Shown one piece after another: positions 55,606 through 64,000 of a DNA stretch of 64,000 bases (positions are counted from its first letter, which is position 1; each line of letters begins with the position of its first letter). The position numbers and the translations under genes were made by a program. Location: assembly GCA_001464455.1 (NCBI GenBank), contig LNEI01000018.1:248001-312000 (forward strand), written 5' to 3'. Origin of the DNA: Acidobacteria bacterium Ga0077534. Lineage in GTDB: Bacteria; Acidobacteriota; Blastocatellia; Pyrinomonadales; Pyrinomonadaceae. The notes under the pieces were generated by a model. That model was given only the letters and a program-made list of their open reading frames with translations. It made no database searches and was not told where the DNA came from.

Positions 55606-56967
55606 GTGACTGAAGATCTGCACCCTGTCGTAATGAAATTCGGCGGCACGTCGGTTGGTGACGTTGCCGCTTTTGAGCGTGTTTTTGGGATCGTTTCGAG
55701 CCAGCTCGATCGACGGCCAGTCGTTGTCGTGTCGGCGATGACCAAGGTAACCGATGCTCTGCTCGCAGCTTTTGAGATCGCTCGTAGCGGTCAGGCGGAG
55801 GATGCGTTCTCGTCGCTCGAACCGCATTTTGAACGCCATCTCGAGATCACACGCCGCTTTGAGATCGCTGAATCCAGCCCTTTTCACAACGAACTCACCT
55901 ACGCCCGCGAGGAACTCGCCGACCTGTTAAAACGCGTGTCACGCCGTAGCCTTCCGCTTTCCATGCTCAAGGATGCCGTCGTTTCCTACGGCGAGCAGCT
56001 TTCGTCGCGGCTGCTTGCGGAGGTTTTAAAATCTAAGGGAGTCAACGCGAGACAGGTCGATTCGCGGCGCCTGATCGTCACCGACGACGAATACGGCTCA
56101 GCCCAGCCTCTATGGGACGAGACCGAGCGACTCATCAAGCTCGAACTCGCTCCGATGATCGCAGATGACGAGGTGCCGATCATGGGCGGCTTCATCGCAG
56201 CCAGCCGCGGCGGCGAAACGACGACTCTTGGCCGCGGCGGTTCCGATTACTCGGCCGCACTCGTCGCAGCCGCTCTTCGAGCGAATGAACTGCAAATATG
56301 GACGGATGTCACAGGAGTCATGACCTGCGACCCGCGAATTTGCAGTTCCGCCGTAACGATTCCGGTCCTTTCATACGAAGAGGCTGCCGAGCTGGCCTAT
56401 TTCGGGGCAAAGGTCCTGCACCCGAAAACGATCAAGCCCGCCGTAGACACAAACATTCCCGTCCGCGTCTGTAATACATTCGAACCAAACGAGATAGGCA
56501 CCATGGTGCTCGCCGATTCGGGCGAAACGCCAAACAAAATAAAGTCCATCGCCTCAAAAAAGAACATCACGATCCTGCGCATAACGTCAGCCCGAATGCT
56601 CGGCAGTTATGGCTTTATGAGTGCGTTGTTCCAGGTTTTCGAGCGATATCGCACGGTCATAGATGTCGTTTCTACATCGGAGGTCTCGGTCGCTTTAACG
56701 CTCGACAACACCGATTCCCTCGAACAGATCGTCACGGAGCTTTCCCGGCTAGGCGAGGTTGAGGTCGAGCGCGGGTACGCCGTCGTCTGCGTCGTCGGCG
56801 AAGGCTTGCGAGAAAGCACGGGCCTCGCCGCAAAGGTTTTTTCGACGATAGCTGACGTAAACATCGCCCTCGTCTCACACGGAGCGTCGAGCGTTAACCT
56901 AACCTTTGTTGTCAAAGAAGAGCTAGCGGCTGGAGTGATCAAGAAGATCCATCGACAACTTCTTTAA
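55606..56967 (+). CDS. lysC: Aspartate kinase
   Basis: The enzyme phosphorylates aspartate, first step to lysine, methionine and threonine. Proposed start is GTG at 55606; ATG at 55633 is also possible. VVMKFGGTSVGD starts the kinase domain, with GGFIAASRGGETTTLGRGGSDYSAAL holding the substrate site. Two ACT domains for feedback control follow at about 300-450. The gene closes the methionine operon. Confidence 0.95.
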   Translation: MTEDLHPVVMKFGGTSVGDVAAFERVFGIVSSQLDRRPVVVVSAMTKVTDALLAAFEIARSGQAEDAFSSLEPHFERHLEITRRFEIAESSPFHNELTYAREELADLLKRVSRRSLPLSMLKDAVVSYGEQLSSRLLAEVLKSKGVNARQVDSRRLIVTDDEYGSAQPLWDETERLIKLELAPMIADDEVPIMGGFIAASRGGETTTLGRGGSDYSAALVAAALRANELQIWTDVTGVMTCDPRICSSAVTIPVLSYEEAAELAYFGAKVLHPKTIKPAVDTNIPVRVCNTFEPNEIGTMVLADSGETPNKIKSIASKKNITILRITSARMLGSYGFMSALFQVFERYRTVIDVVSTSEVSVALTLDNTDSLEQIVTELSRLGEVEVERGYAVVCVVGEGLRESTGLAAKVFSTIADVNIALVSHGASSVNLTFVVKEELAAGVIKKIHRQLL

Positions 56968-57036
56968 AATCGAAGTATTCAACGCTCTCCGTCTCTCTGC
57001 CTATATCATCGCGCCCACTGCCGCGGCCAAAGGCAA

Positions 57037-59973
57037 TCATTCCAGACCTACAAGATCAAGATTTGCTATGCTCGAACTTATCGGCAGCGTCCGCGGGCTG
57101 AATCTATATCGCTTCGAAGCTACCGTTAAAGTATGAGTTTGTCCGGTCGCTACATTGGCGAAAGAATAGGTGCCGAATGAGCTCGTTGTCGCAGTGCGTC
57201 GCACATTTTGCGGATCGATCAAACTAACTACCGCATTCCTGAGAGCCTGTCCTCCTGGGGTCGTGACCCTGCCGCTGATCGTTGCCGACGCCTCGAGACA
57301 TTTGCCCGCCGCACCGGTTCCCGCATTTCCGGCATTGAAGATCGCCTGTATTTCAGTAGCCGTCAACGCCCGGTTGTAAATGCCGACCTCGTCGAGTGCT
57401 CCTTTAAACGCATTGTAAGTTGCCGTGGTATTTACATTACCTAGTCCGAGGCCGTACTGAGCCGGATCGAAATTACCGTACGGCCTCAGCGTAGTCGTGG
57501 TTTGATTCGCCTGCACACCATTAATGTAAAGTCTCATCACCCCCGTCGCGTTGTCGAGAGTTGCCGCAAAATGGACAAATTGGCCCACCGGAATCGTCGA
57601 CAAGACAGTCGAGACGCCGGCCGTAGTCCCATTTGGCGCGTTTGCTATTGAAAATGTCACTCTCGAATTCACCACATAGATCCAGTACGCCGGGAACCAC
57701 GCTCCTGTCACAAAGGTTGTCGGTCCACGTGAAATTATGCTGCGCGTGTCGGTATTCTCATCCATCCGCAGCCAGCCCTCGATACTGAGCGACTGAGTAA
57801 TCGCGAGCGATTGCGAATCCGGAATATTTACCCGGCTCCGTGCAACGCCATCGCCGACAAATCCGCCAGCTACCTTTCCAGCACCGATCGCCATTCCATC
57901 GAACAGCACTCCGTCGTTAGATCCCACGTGATCTTTGGCATTGCCATCGGCTCGCCACCATGCGACATTGCCCGCGGGATTTGCCGCACACGCGGTTGTC
58001 GCGGCGGCCTGAGTTACGGTCAGTGTACGCCCTTCGACCATTACAGTGCCGGTTCTCGGCGTCGAAGAGTAATTCGGCGACGCCAAGATCCTTACAGATG
58101 AATCTTCCGTCGGAAGCGGCGTCAGCCAAGGGGCATCCGTGGTCGAACGCAGTCTGCAGCCGGCTTGCGTGTTAACCGCCGCCGTCACCAAGCCTCCGCT
58201 CGAGGATACGCTCACCGTCGGCTGCGGCAGATCGAATGTGCAGCCGACGTTCACTTCGACACTAACGTCGAGACTTTGCGGCGTTGTATTTCCAAAGCCC
58301 ACAACCGTAAACCTGATCCGGTTCTGATCGTCCAGGAAATTTTGCCCGATCTGCAAAGCGGCATTATTGCCATTCCCCCCGGGAGTGATATCCAACAGCT
58401 GCGTATAACCCTCAGCCCCGCCAACCTGCGTCGGTGTGAAATAATGCCACCGCATCGCTACGCCGTTCATCAAGTTCGGATCGGCGGTAAATTTTTGCCT
58501 AAATTCCAGCCAGTAATCTCTCAAACCGTCTTTTCGCACTCGAATAGCTCTCGCTCCGGTTGAAGGATTTATGTCGTGGCGAAATATTCTGTACACGCCA
58601 TTTTCCGTTACGGTGGTCACGTCAGCACCTGTCAGCCAATCAAAACGATGTTTGGTCTTTGTGTTGAAGTGGTATCGGAGATCCGCGTTCACTCCGAGGG
58701 CTCCCATAATATCGTGAGGGTCTCCATACTCGAGAGATTGGGCCGCTCCTATTACCGAACCGTCGGTTGTCTGCCACAGATTGGCATGATTTGATCCAAA
58801 ATTGTGGCCGATCTCGTGCGTCGAAACTCTGAAATCAAAGAAACCCCACCACCACATACCCTTCGCGCCGAGAGCTCCCTGTCCGCCTGCGGCAACCTGA
58901 TTGTTAGGATCGCTGACGACTACGACGTCCAGCTCATAATTATTTGTCTCGAACCCCAAAGCGCGAGCGGCGTTCCGCGCGTCTGTGATCATCGAGTTGT
59001 TACGATTTATTTCGCTTTCGGCAATGTAGGATGCCCACGTACGTGGCATACGCATAACGGGTGTGATCGCACCGAATTTCACGGAAGTCTTGCCATAGGA
59101 ATTCTCGATATAAAACGGATCGATCTGTTGCGAGAACAGGTCTTGCGCACGTTGCGGGGTAAACGGCCCGTTGGGGTCAGTCGGGGTTCCGGGCTGATCC
59201 GCAAAATCCAGCAGCATTAAAAGCACGCGTTTTGTCCCTTCAGTCCACGCGGACTCCGGCCTTTGGTTCGGATCTCTCCAGTCAAAAGGCCCCGGGCCTA
59301 TCTTGCTTTCCCATTCGATCTGGCGGCTTAAAAAATTATCAAATTCCCCTTTCGACGCGAAGACCTCGGTCTTTCCGCCGACATCGGCCACGGGCTTTTC
59401 GGGCATTGATAGGTTGAGATCACGGAAAGGGCTTTCAGTTAAAACGACCTTGTCACCGAGCAGAACGCCGTTGAGCGGGATCGCGGTCTTGGTCGTCATT
59501 TCCAATCGCCTGCCGTACACGATCGCCGGATATCTTACGCCATTGAGTGTTACAAAGCGCTCAAGGCGTGAACCTGTGAAGTTTCCCTGCGCGTCCGCAA
59601 TATCGGTATAAACCACCTCGTAATCGCTGGTAAAACTGACGGGCTCCTCGACAAAAACTTTTATTTCGTCGGGCAAAAATCGATGATCGTCCACCCCGAT
59701 CGCGTTATCAATAACCGCTTTTGGATCGCTTACCACCAGGCGCTGCAACCTCTCAAGCCGCATCGCCGCCAGGACTTTTCCTTGTTCAACATTAGTCTGA
59801 CCGTTACGAAAACGTCCGAGCCAGTCACTGAATTCGACGATAACCTGATAGTCATTTTTCTGCTGGGCCGAGACGGCATCCCCGAACTGCCCGAAACTCA
59901 AATAACTGACAAAAGCCGCAACCGTCAAGACCGTCGCTGTAACCGAAAACTTACCGTAAATAGATCTCATCAT
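57037..59973 (-). CDS. Secreted zinc metalloprotease (M6-like) with BACON-like, LamG and C-terminal carboxypeptidase-like domains
   Basis: The 978-residue protein has a signal peptide (about 1-37). The zinc motif HEIGHNFGSNH near residue 385 marks a gluzincin/metzincin-like protease related to M6/gametolysin. After it come a BACON-like beta domain (about 570-660, TPRTGTVMVEGRTLTVTQAA), a LamG-like domain (about 665-870) and a carboxypeptidase-regulatory-like beta domain (about 885-978). It is likely secreted and degrades proteins. Confidence 0.85.
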   Translation of the reverse strand: MMRSIYGKFSVTATVLTVAAFVSYLSFGQFGDAVSAQQKNDYQVIVEFSDWLGRFRNGQTNVEQGKVLAAMRLERLQRLVVSDPKAVIDNAIGVDDHRFLPDEIKVFVEEPVSFTSDYEVVYTDIADAQGNFTGSRLERFVTLNGVRYPAIVYGRRLEMTTKTAIPLNGVLLGDKVVLTESPFRDLNLSMPEKPVADVGGKTEVFASKGEFDNFLSRQIEWESKIGPGPFDWRDPNQRPESAWTEGTKRVLLMLLDFADQPGTPTDPNGPFTPQRAQDLFSQQIDPFYIENSYGKTSVKFGAITPVMRMPRTWASYIAESEINRNNSMITDARNAARALGFETNNYELDVVVVSDPNNQVAAGGQGALGAKGMWWWGFFDFRVSTHEIGHNFGSNHANLWQTTDGSVIGAAQSLEYGDPHDIMGALGVNADLRYHFNTKTKHRFDWLTGADVTTVTENGVYRIFRHDINPSTGARAIRVRKDGLRDYWLEFRQKFTADPNLMNGVAMRWHYFTPTQVGGAEGYTQLLDITPGGNGNNAALQIGQNFLDDQNRIRFTVVGFGNTTPQSLDVSVEVNVGCTFDLPQPTVSVSSSGGLVTAAVNTQAGCRLRSTTDAPWLTPLPTEDSSVRILASPNYSSTPRTGTVMVEGRTLTVTQAAATTACAANPAGNVAWWRADGNAKDHVGSNDGVLFDGMAIGAGKVAGGFVGDGVARSRVNIPDSQSLAITQSLSIEGWLRMDENTDTRSIISRGPTTFVTGAWFPAYWIYVVNSRVTFSIANAPNGTTAGVSTVLSTIPVGQFVHFAATLDNATGVMRLYINGVQANQTTTTLRPYGNFDPAQYGLGLGNVNTTATYNAFKGALDEVGIYNRALTATEIQAIFNAGNAGTGAAGKCLEASATISGRVTTPGGQALRNAVVSLIDPQNVRRTATTSSFGTYSFANVATGQTHTLTVASKRYRFSPRTLPISSSIANLDLVGLE

Positions 59974-60113
59974 TACCCCTCGCTAAGCGGTAAAGCCCAC
60001 GCAAATAGTCACTCGGACGATTTACAGCCCGGCCGCCGTATATCCTTTAGATTTATCCCACAACTTGAGCGTCCGCTGCCTCGCTGCCACCGCGTCGCAC
60101 GTTTCGACGAGCC

Positions 60114-60914
60114 TTAACCACAAAGTACCGCACCGCCATTGATGTTTAAGATCTCTCCTGTTATGTGCCGCGACCAGTCAGATAGCAAAAAGCAGATCGC
60201 GACCGCAATGTCGTCTGTCGCCGCCATTCGATTGAGAGGGATCGACTTCAGAACTTTCTGCTTGTATTCCTCGTCATCAAAAACCTCGCGGACCATCGCG
60301 GTCTCGATCCAGCCGGGAGCGACAGCGTTGACGCGGATCTTCGGGCAGAGTTCGCTGGCCAGAGCTTTGGTAAATGATATTTGCCCGCCTTTCGAGGCGG
60401 CGTAGTTTGAATAATTCGCTTCGCCCCGCTGTCCGGCAGTCGACGAGACCATCACGATCGCCGCCGAAGCCTGCTTCTTCATCGCCGGAACGCAGGCCTT
60501 TGTCATCGCCCACGCTGATTTGAGGTTCGTATTTATGACCTTGTTCCAAAGCTCCTCGGACATGTCCTCGATCGGCGCTCCGTCCCAAATACCCGCGTTG
60601 CACACTAGTAGATCGATCCGTCCAAAAGCCTCCAGCGTTTGCGTCGCGATCTTGGCAGCCTCGTTAAAGTCCGAGACATCTGCTTTCACGGCGATGGCCC
60701 CGACGCCTTTGTTCTTGCAAAGCTCAACCGTCTCAAACGCCTCGACGTCGTTGCTCAAATAATTAACAACAACGTTCGCCCCCGCCTCAGCCAACCGCAA
60801 CGCCGTCGCCCGCCCGACGCCTCGCGAAGCACCGGTAACAATAGCGGTTTTGCCCGCAAAAAGATTGGAGGGAAGAGATATTTGAGCTGCGTTTTCGATC
60901 ACTTTTGCTCCCAT
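60114..60914 (-). CDS. Short-chain dehydrogenase/reductase (FabG-like)
   Basis: The 266-residue protein has TGASRGVGRATALRLAEAGA for NAD(P) binding, NAGIWDGAPIED, the catalytic Ser in IVMVSSTAGQRGE, and YAASKGG with Tyr and Lys. The family reduces 3-oxoacyl-ACP or other carbonyls. No operon partner is present, so its substrate is unknown. Confidence 0.9.
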   Translation of the reverse strand: MGAKVIENAAQISLPSNLFAGKTAIVTGASRGVGRATALRLAEAGANVVVNYLSNDVEAFETVELCKNKGVGAIAVKADVSDFNEAAKIATQTLEAFGRIDLLVCNAGIWDGAPIEDMSEELWNKVINTNLKSAWAMTKACVPAMKKQASAAIVMVSSTAGQRGEANYSNYAASKGGQISFTKALASELCPKIRVNAVAPGWIETAMVREVFDDEEYKQKVLKSIPLNRMAATDDIAVAICFLLSDWSRHITGEILNINGGAVLCG

Positions 60915-61066
60915 CTTTCGTCATCCTCGCCGACGCAGGTGCCTTCGGGCAAAGCTTGAACGACGATCTTCGAAAATAGTTTGTGACATAAGATTGCCGC
61001 AAACCCATTGATAAATCAAAAGGGTAGATAAAGAATCTATAGCTCGAATATTATGCTCCGTTCGAG

Positions 61067-61287
61067 GTCGCCAACGGCGACAAACATTAAAGCCCCTGGG
61101 GTGAAGCGAGTCCTCGAGCGAAACCCTAGGTAGCATCAACCTTGTCGCAACGTCCCTGAAGGGGACGAATAAAACCTCTCGGCCTATATTGCTCGCCTTC
61201 AGCGAGCGAGTTCCTTTCGCGTTGGCACCTAGGGTTCCGCCGAAGCGTCTCCACCCTAGGCTTTAATGTTTGTCGCCGGTTGGCGAC
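61067..61287. mobile_element. MITE-like element with about 60-base terminal inverted repeats
   Basis: GTCGCCAACGGCGACAAACA (61067) and the inverted copy ending at 61287 frame a 221-base unit. Arms carry ACATTAAAGCC and CCCTAGGT blocks. Two inner hairpins (CGTCCC/GGGACG, GCTCG/CGAGC) are present. It has no gene and holds most of the 486-base gap 60915-61400. Confidence 0.75.
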
Positions 61288-61400
61288 TGAAGCCTCTAGT
61301 CTCCGAGTTGTTTCTCAGATCACCCGTATAAAGGCTCTGTCAGAAAGACCTAGCATCGATTATTTTACGGCCTCTGAACGTGGTATTTTTTACTATTCTG

Positions 61401-62990
61401 ATGAGTGTTGCCACGCAAACCGAAGAACTCACACGACCGAGGTCAAATCCGCTCCCCACCGCGGGTTTCATTTCCGTCTGTGGTCTATTTGTGTATTCAT
61501 TTCTCTTCAAATTCCCACTGACGCCGTTTCTTCGCGACGCAGATCAGTCGATCTTCATATACGAAGCCGAGCGGATGCTCAATGGCGATGTGATGTATCG
61601 CGATTTTTTTCAGTTCACCTTTCCCGGAACGCAGGCATTTTATGCGGGGCTTTTTTCGATCTTCGGCGTCAGATACTGGATCGTTGCGGTGGTTACTCTC
61701 GTCATCGCTCTGGTTACTGCTTGGCTAATGGTGAAGATCGCTGAGCGATTCCTTCCATCGCCGCTCACCTATTTTCCGGCTCTGCTATACATTTTTTTCG
61801 GCTTCCGATGGTTCGGGCTCGACGGCTCGCACCGGATGTTTAGCCCGATATTTGTTTTGCTCGCGATCCTTCTGCTGATGAGGTCGCGTTCCGTGCTAAG
61901 CCTCATCGCGACCGGCGTTTGTCTCGGACTCTGCTCGTTCTTTACGCAGCAACGCGGTTTCGTCGTGTTCGCAGCGATCGTCGCGTTTCTTTTTGTCGAA
62001 CGGATCTACGAGTCCAACAGCTGGAGCGTCTTTCTGAAGCGTTCAGCCATCATCGGGACGAGTTTCGCAGCATCACTTATTTTGTTAATGGCTCCGTTTG
62101 TCGTCGCGGCGGGCTTCGAGACATTCTTTGCGGCAGCGTTTGTTTACCCGGCTAAGTATTACAGCTACGGGCATCCGAACAGCTTCGGCATATTTTTCAT
62201 CGACCTGCAAAAGGCTTTTACGGTCACTAATATTCCCGACATTATCGAACTCGGGCCCGTAGTCTTCCATGATTTTGTCGTTCCGCTTGCGTCGCCGGTC
62301 GTTCTGCTTTGGTTTCTGTTCAAAAGGCGTTTGCTGGATTGGCAGATCTGGCAATATCCGGTTCTCGTCGCTCTCGTCGGAATGTTTTTGACGCTCAGCA
62401 CAACGGCTCCGAATCAGTTTCGCCTCTTCCAGATCTCGGGGCCGTCGCTGATCGCACTGGTTTGGTTGTTCCAACGAGCGATCGACTCTAAGGCGATCAA
62501 AAACAAGATAATGGCAGCAGTATCGGCGGTGGTCCTTCTGCTCGCCGCTGCGCAGGCGATACGTGTTCAGACCTATTGGCAAACCGTACCGCTCGACACG
62601 CCTTCCGGCCACGTCGCCGCGATCGAATCGCCGCTCTCACGCCGCTACGAATGGCTGCTGAAAAATACCAAGCCCGGCGACTACATCTTCGAGGTCTACG
62701 AGCCTTTCGTTTACCTGCCGCTCGGCCTGAAAAACCCGACCCGCTTTGGCCAGATATGGCCAAACGGCTATACGCGGCCGGAACAGATCGAAGAGGTCAT
62801 CCGCGACCTGACAGCCAGGCCGCCGCAGTTTATCCTATGGGATAACGCCTATCTGCCGACCGGCAACCCGCGAGAAGAAGGCGACCACACCGGCCCGCTC
62901 GCCGACTTCGTCCACGCAAACTATCGCCCCGTCGGCGAGATCTACGAAATGGACGGAAGGCCCGTGCAAGTCTGGGAAAAGATCGAATAA
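61401..62990 (+). CDS. Multi-pass membrane glycosyltransferase-like protein (GT39/ArnT-like)
   Basis: The ATG at 61401 is preferred. The 529-residue protein has about ten helices. ADQSIFIYEAERMLNGDVMYRDFF is the early Asp-Glu-containing loop that resembles GT39/ArnT-type glycosyltransferases using lipid-linked sugars. The C-terminal soluble part has YIFEVYEPFVYLPLGL. Substrate is unknown. Confidence 0.75.
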   Translation: MSVATQTEELTRPRSNPLPTAGFISVCGLFVYSFLFKFPLTPFLRDADQSIFIYEAERMLNGDVMYRDFFQFTFPGTQAFYAGLFSIFGVRYWIVAVVTLVIALVTAWLMVKIAERFLPSPLTYFPALLYIFFGFRWFGLDGSHRMFSPIFVLLAILLLMRSRSVLSLIATGVCLGLCSFFTQQRGFVVFAAIVAFLFVERIYESNSWSVFLKRSAIIGTSFAASLILLMAPFVVAAGFETFFAAAFVYPAKYYSYGHPNSFGIFFIDLQKAFTVTNIPDIIELGPVVFHDFVVPLASPVVLLWFLFKRRLLDWQIWQYPVLVALVGMFLTLSTTAPNQFRLFQISGPSLIALVWLFQRAIDSKAIKNKIMAAVSAVVLLLAAAQAIRVQTYWQTVPLDTPSGHVAAIESPLSRRYEWLLKNTKPGDYIFEVYEPFVYLPLGLKNPTRFGQIWPNGYTRPEQIEEVIRDLTARPPQFILWDNAYLPTGNPREEGDHTGPLADFVHANYRPVGEIYEMDGRPVQVWEKIE

Positions 62991-63020
62991 CATGTACTCG
63001 ATACGCAAGCCGCGAATTCA

Positions 63021-63110
63021 ATTTGCGGCTTCCTTGCGGCTTCGCGGCTTTGCGGGAGACCGCCGTTTCCCTCCCGCCGCAGCCGCAAAGGGCGCAAAGG
63101 ATCCGCAAAG
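63021..63110. repeat. TTGCGGCTTCGCGGCTTTGCGG-type inverted repeat
   Basis: Units of TTTGCGGC on the left and GCCGCAAAG on the right are inverted and can form an imperfect stem. It follows the GT39-like gene by about 30 bases. Confidence 0.6.
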
Positions 63111-63171
63111 AAGCATCTCGAACACCAGGCACAGTAGTGCACCACAGCTTTTAAGAAAATCCCGTTTTAGC

Positions 63172-63200
63172 TTGACTTTTTGCACTCCTCGTGCTATCTT
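63172..63200 (+). promoter_or_regulatory. Promoter for a leaderless small gene
   Basis: TTGACT (63172-63177), a 17-base spacer and TATCTT (63195-63200). The expected start site, six to eight bases on, is the ATG at 63208, so the mRNA would be leaderless. Confidence 0.6.
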
Positions 63201-63207
63201 TGCGACA

Positions 63208-63438
63208 ATGTTTCACGCTTTTACCCGCATTGATCTAGGAATATCCCGTAACGTCAGTTTGCTCCTACACTTACGCGAAAAGCCATGCGTCTTGACGGAG
63301 CGTTCCACTTCCGGTGTCGCGATTTTACAAGGTGGAACGATTTTTCTCGCTAACCACAATGCAGTCAATGAGTTACCCGTTCCACTTTCAGCACGGAAGT
63401 GGAACGATTTTACGCGTTTAGTTCGTGGGACTTTATAG
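63208..63438 (+). CDS. Small protein of unknown function, leaderless transcript predicted
   Basis: The 76-residue frame MFHAFTRIDLGISRNVS to RLVRGTL has no recognised domain. Internal GGAACGATTTT units repeat. A strong promoter precedes the ATG directly. It may be real but is not certain. Confidence 0.4.
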   Translation: MFHAFTRIDLGISRNVSLLLHLREKPCVLTERSTSGVAILQGGTIFLANHNAVNELPVPLSARKWNDFTRLVRGTL

Positions 63439-63456
63439 ACGCATGAGGTAAAATCG

Positions 63457-64000
63457 ATGGAAATGAACGACACAAACCTCCTAGAAGACCAACCCATCGC
63501 CTGGACCCCAACGCCCGAAGTCATCGAACGCGCGAGGCTGACCCAATTCATGAAACAAGTCGGCGTCTCGACCTGGGACGAGTTGTATGCGTATTCGATA
63601 AACGATGTCGAGAAGTTTACGGAAGAGGTTCTGAAGTTTCTCGACATAAAATTCGACCCGCCGTATGAGAAATTGCTCGATACGTCGGGCGGGATCGAGT
63701 TTCCGGTCTGGTTTCGGAGCGCGGACACTCCTGTCCGCATGAACGCCGCTTCGGCGTTCAAAGAAAATTTGGCAAATGAGCAACCTCGGCAGAAACAAGA
63801 CCTCGAAATTGCCCCATCTTCTCTCGCCGGAGGAACCGGCGATGCGGACAAGAGTGTCCGCTCTCCGTCCGCCGGACTCAACATCACCGAAATGTGCCTC
63901 GACCGCTGGCAGACAGACGAGATGAAAGATCAACCGGCGGTGATTTGGGAAGCAGAGGAAGGACATGTGCGTAAACTCACTTACACTGAGCTCGAGGGCG
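63457..64000 (+). CDS. AMP-forming acyl-CoA synthetase, N-terminal part with in-frame repeat
   Basis: GAGGT lies seven bases before ATG 63457. Residues 10-86 (AWTPTPEVIERARLTQFMKQ) and 141-181 (ITEMCLDRWQ) match the N-terminal domain of acetyl-CoA synthetase-like enzymes. Residues 87-137 are a 51-residue insertion encoded by a palindrome pair. The gene runs off the right edge and its AMP-binding core is not seen. Confidence 0.8.
   Translation, partial: MEMNDTNLLEDQPIAWTPTPEVIERARLTQFMKQVGVSTWDELYAYSINDVEKFTEEVLKFLDIKFDPPYEKLLDTSGGIEFPVWFRSADTPVRMNAASAFKENLANEQPRQKQDLEIAPSSLAGGTGDADKSVRSPSAGLNITEMCLDRWQTDEMKDQPAVIWEAEEGHVRKLTYTELEG
63715..63867. repeat. REP-like palindrome pair inserted in frame in the synthetase gene
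   Basis: GCGGACA-CTCC-TGTCCGC (63721-63738) and GCGGACA-AGAG-TGTCCGC (63844-63861) are inverted, each next to a GGAG/CTCC foot. Inner hairpins GAACGCCG/CGGCGTTC (63741-63759) and TCGCCGG/CCGGCGA (63824-63842) follow. Length 153 is 51 codons. Confidence 0.85.

Overview
The window looks like a chromosomal segment of an Acidobacteriota bacterium, most likely of the Blastocatellia/Pyrinomonadaceae type. This is inference from gene content: a complete alternative complex III plus caa3 oxidase operon, an archaeal-type aspartate-semialdehyde dehydrogenase, PurS/PurQ, PIN and RelE-like toxin modules, and intergenic DNA rich in short palindromes. No rRNA, tRNA, CRISPR array or prophage was recognised. 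Both ends cut genes: a haem c protein at the left and an acyl-CoA synthetase at the right.

Layout. 1-6.9 kb: haem c protein, CorC/CNNM protein, NifU-N/BFD fusion, TlpA-like lipoprotein, GH15 glucan hydrolase and pyruvate kinase. 6.9-12.9 kb: a minus-strand run with VIT1-like transporter, FMN reductase, methyltransferase, radical SAM enzyme, LolA-like protein, a 53-aa membrane protein, a LolD-like ATPase and a lipoprotein. 13.1-26.8 kb: one large minus-strand respiratory operon, ActABCDEF, a 178-aa membrane protein, SCO, then CoxB(cytochrome c)-CoxA-CoxC-CoxIV. Quinol is oxidised by ActABCDEF and electrons pass through cytochrome c domains to the caa3 oxidase. 27-35.8 kb: ROK kinase, DedA, GHMP kinase, a secreted repeat protein, purQ/purS, a PIN module, purB and an AI-2E-type permease.

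35.8-57 kb is dominated by the aspartate family: asd, an aminotransferase, dapD, dapA, dapB and an M20 deacylase on the minus strand, then a plus-strand methionine/aspartate operon. That operon holds a PLP Cys/Met-family enzyme, a JAMM protease, a ThiS-MoeB-rhodanese fusion, metX and lysC. It looks like a protein-thiocarboxylate sulfur-transfer route to homocysteine. The fusion carries an internal Gly-Gly that the neighbouring JAMM protease could cut. A leader with a 25-codon ORF containing tandem Cys codons and a terminator precedes it. 57-64 kb: a large secreted metalloprotease, an SDR enzyme, a membrane glycosyltransferase-like protein, a small leaderless gene and the start of an acyl-CoA synthetase.

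The second theme is short mobile DNA. A RAYT-like transposase sits between GTAG-hairpin REP clusters. A GxxExxY gene is bracketed by 29-bp inverted repeats. A 153-bp palindrome pair lies in frame inside the acyl-CoA synthetase. One palindrome family occurs three times between genes. Several protein ends (dapB, M20 deacylase, trpF-like, SCO, ActE signal peptide) appear to be encoded by dispersed-repeat DNA.
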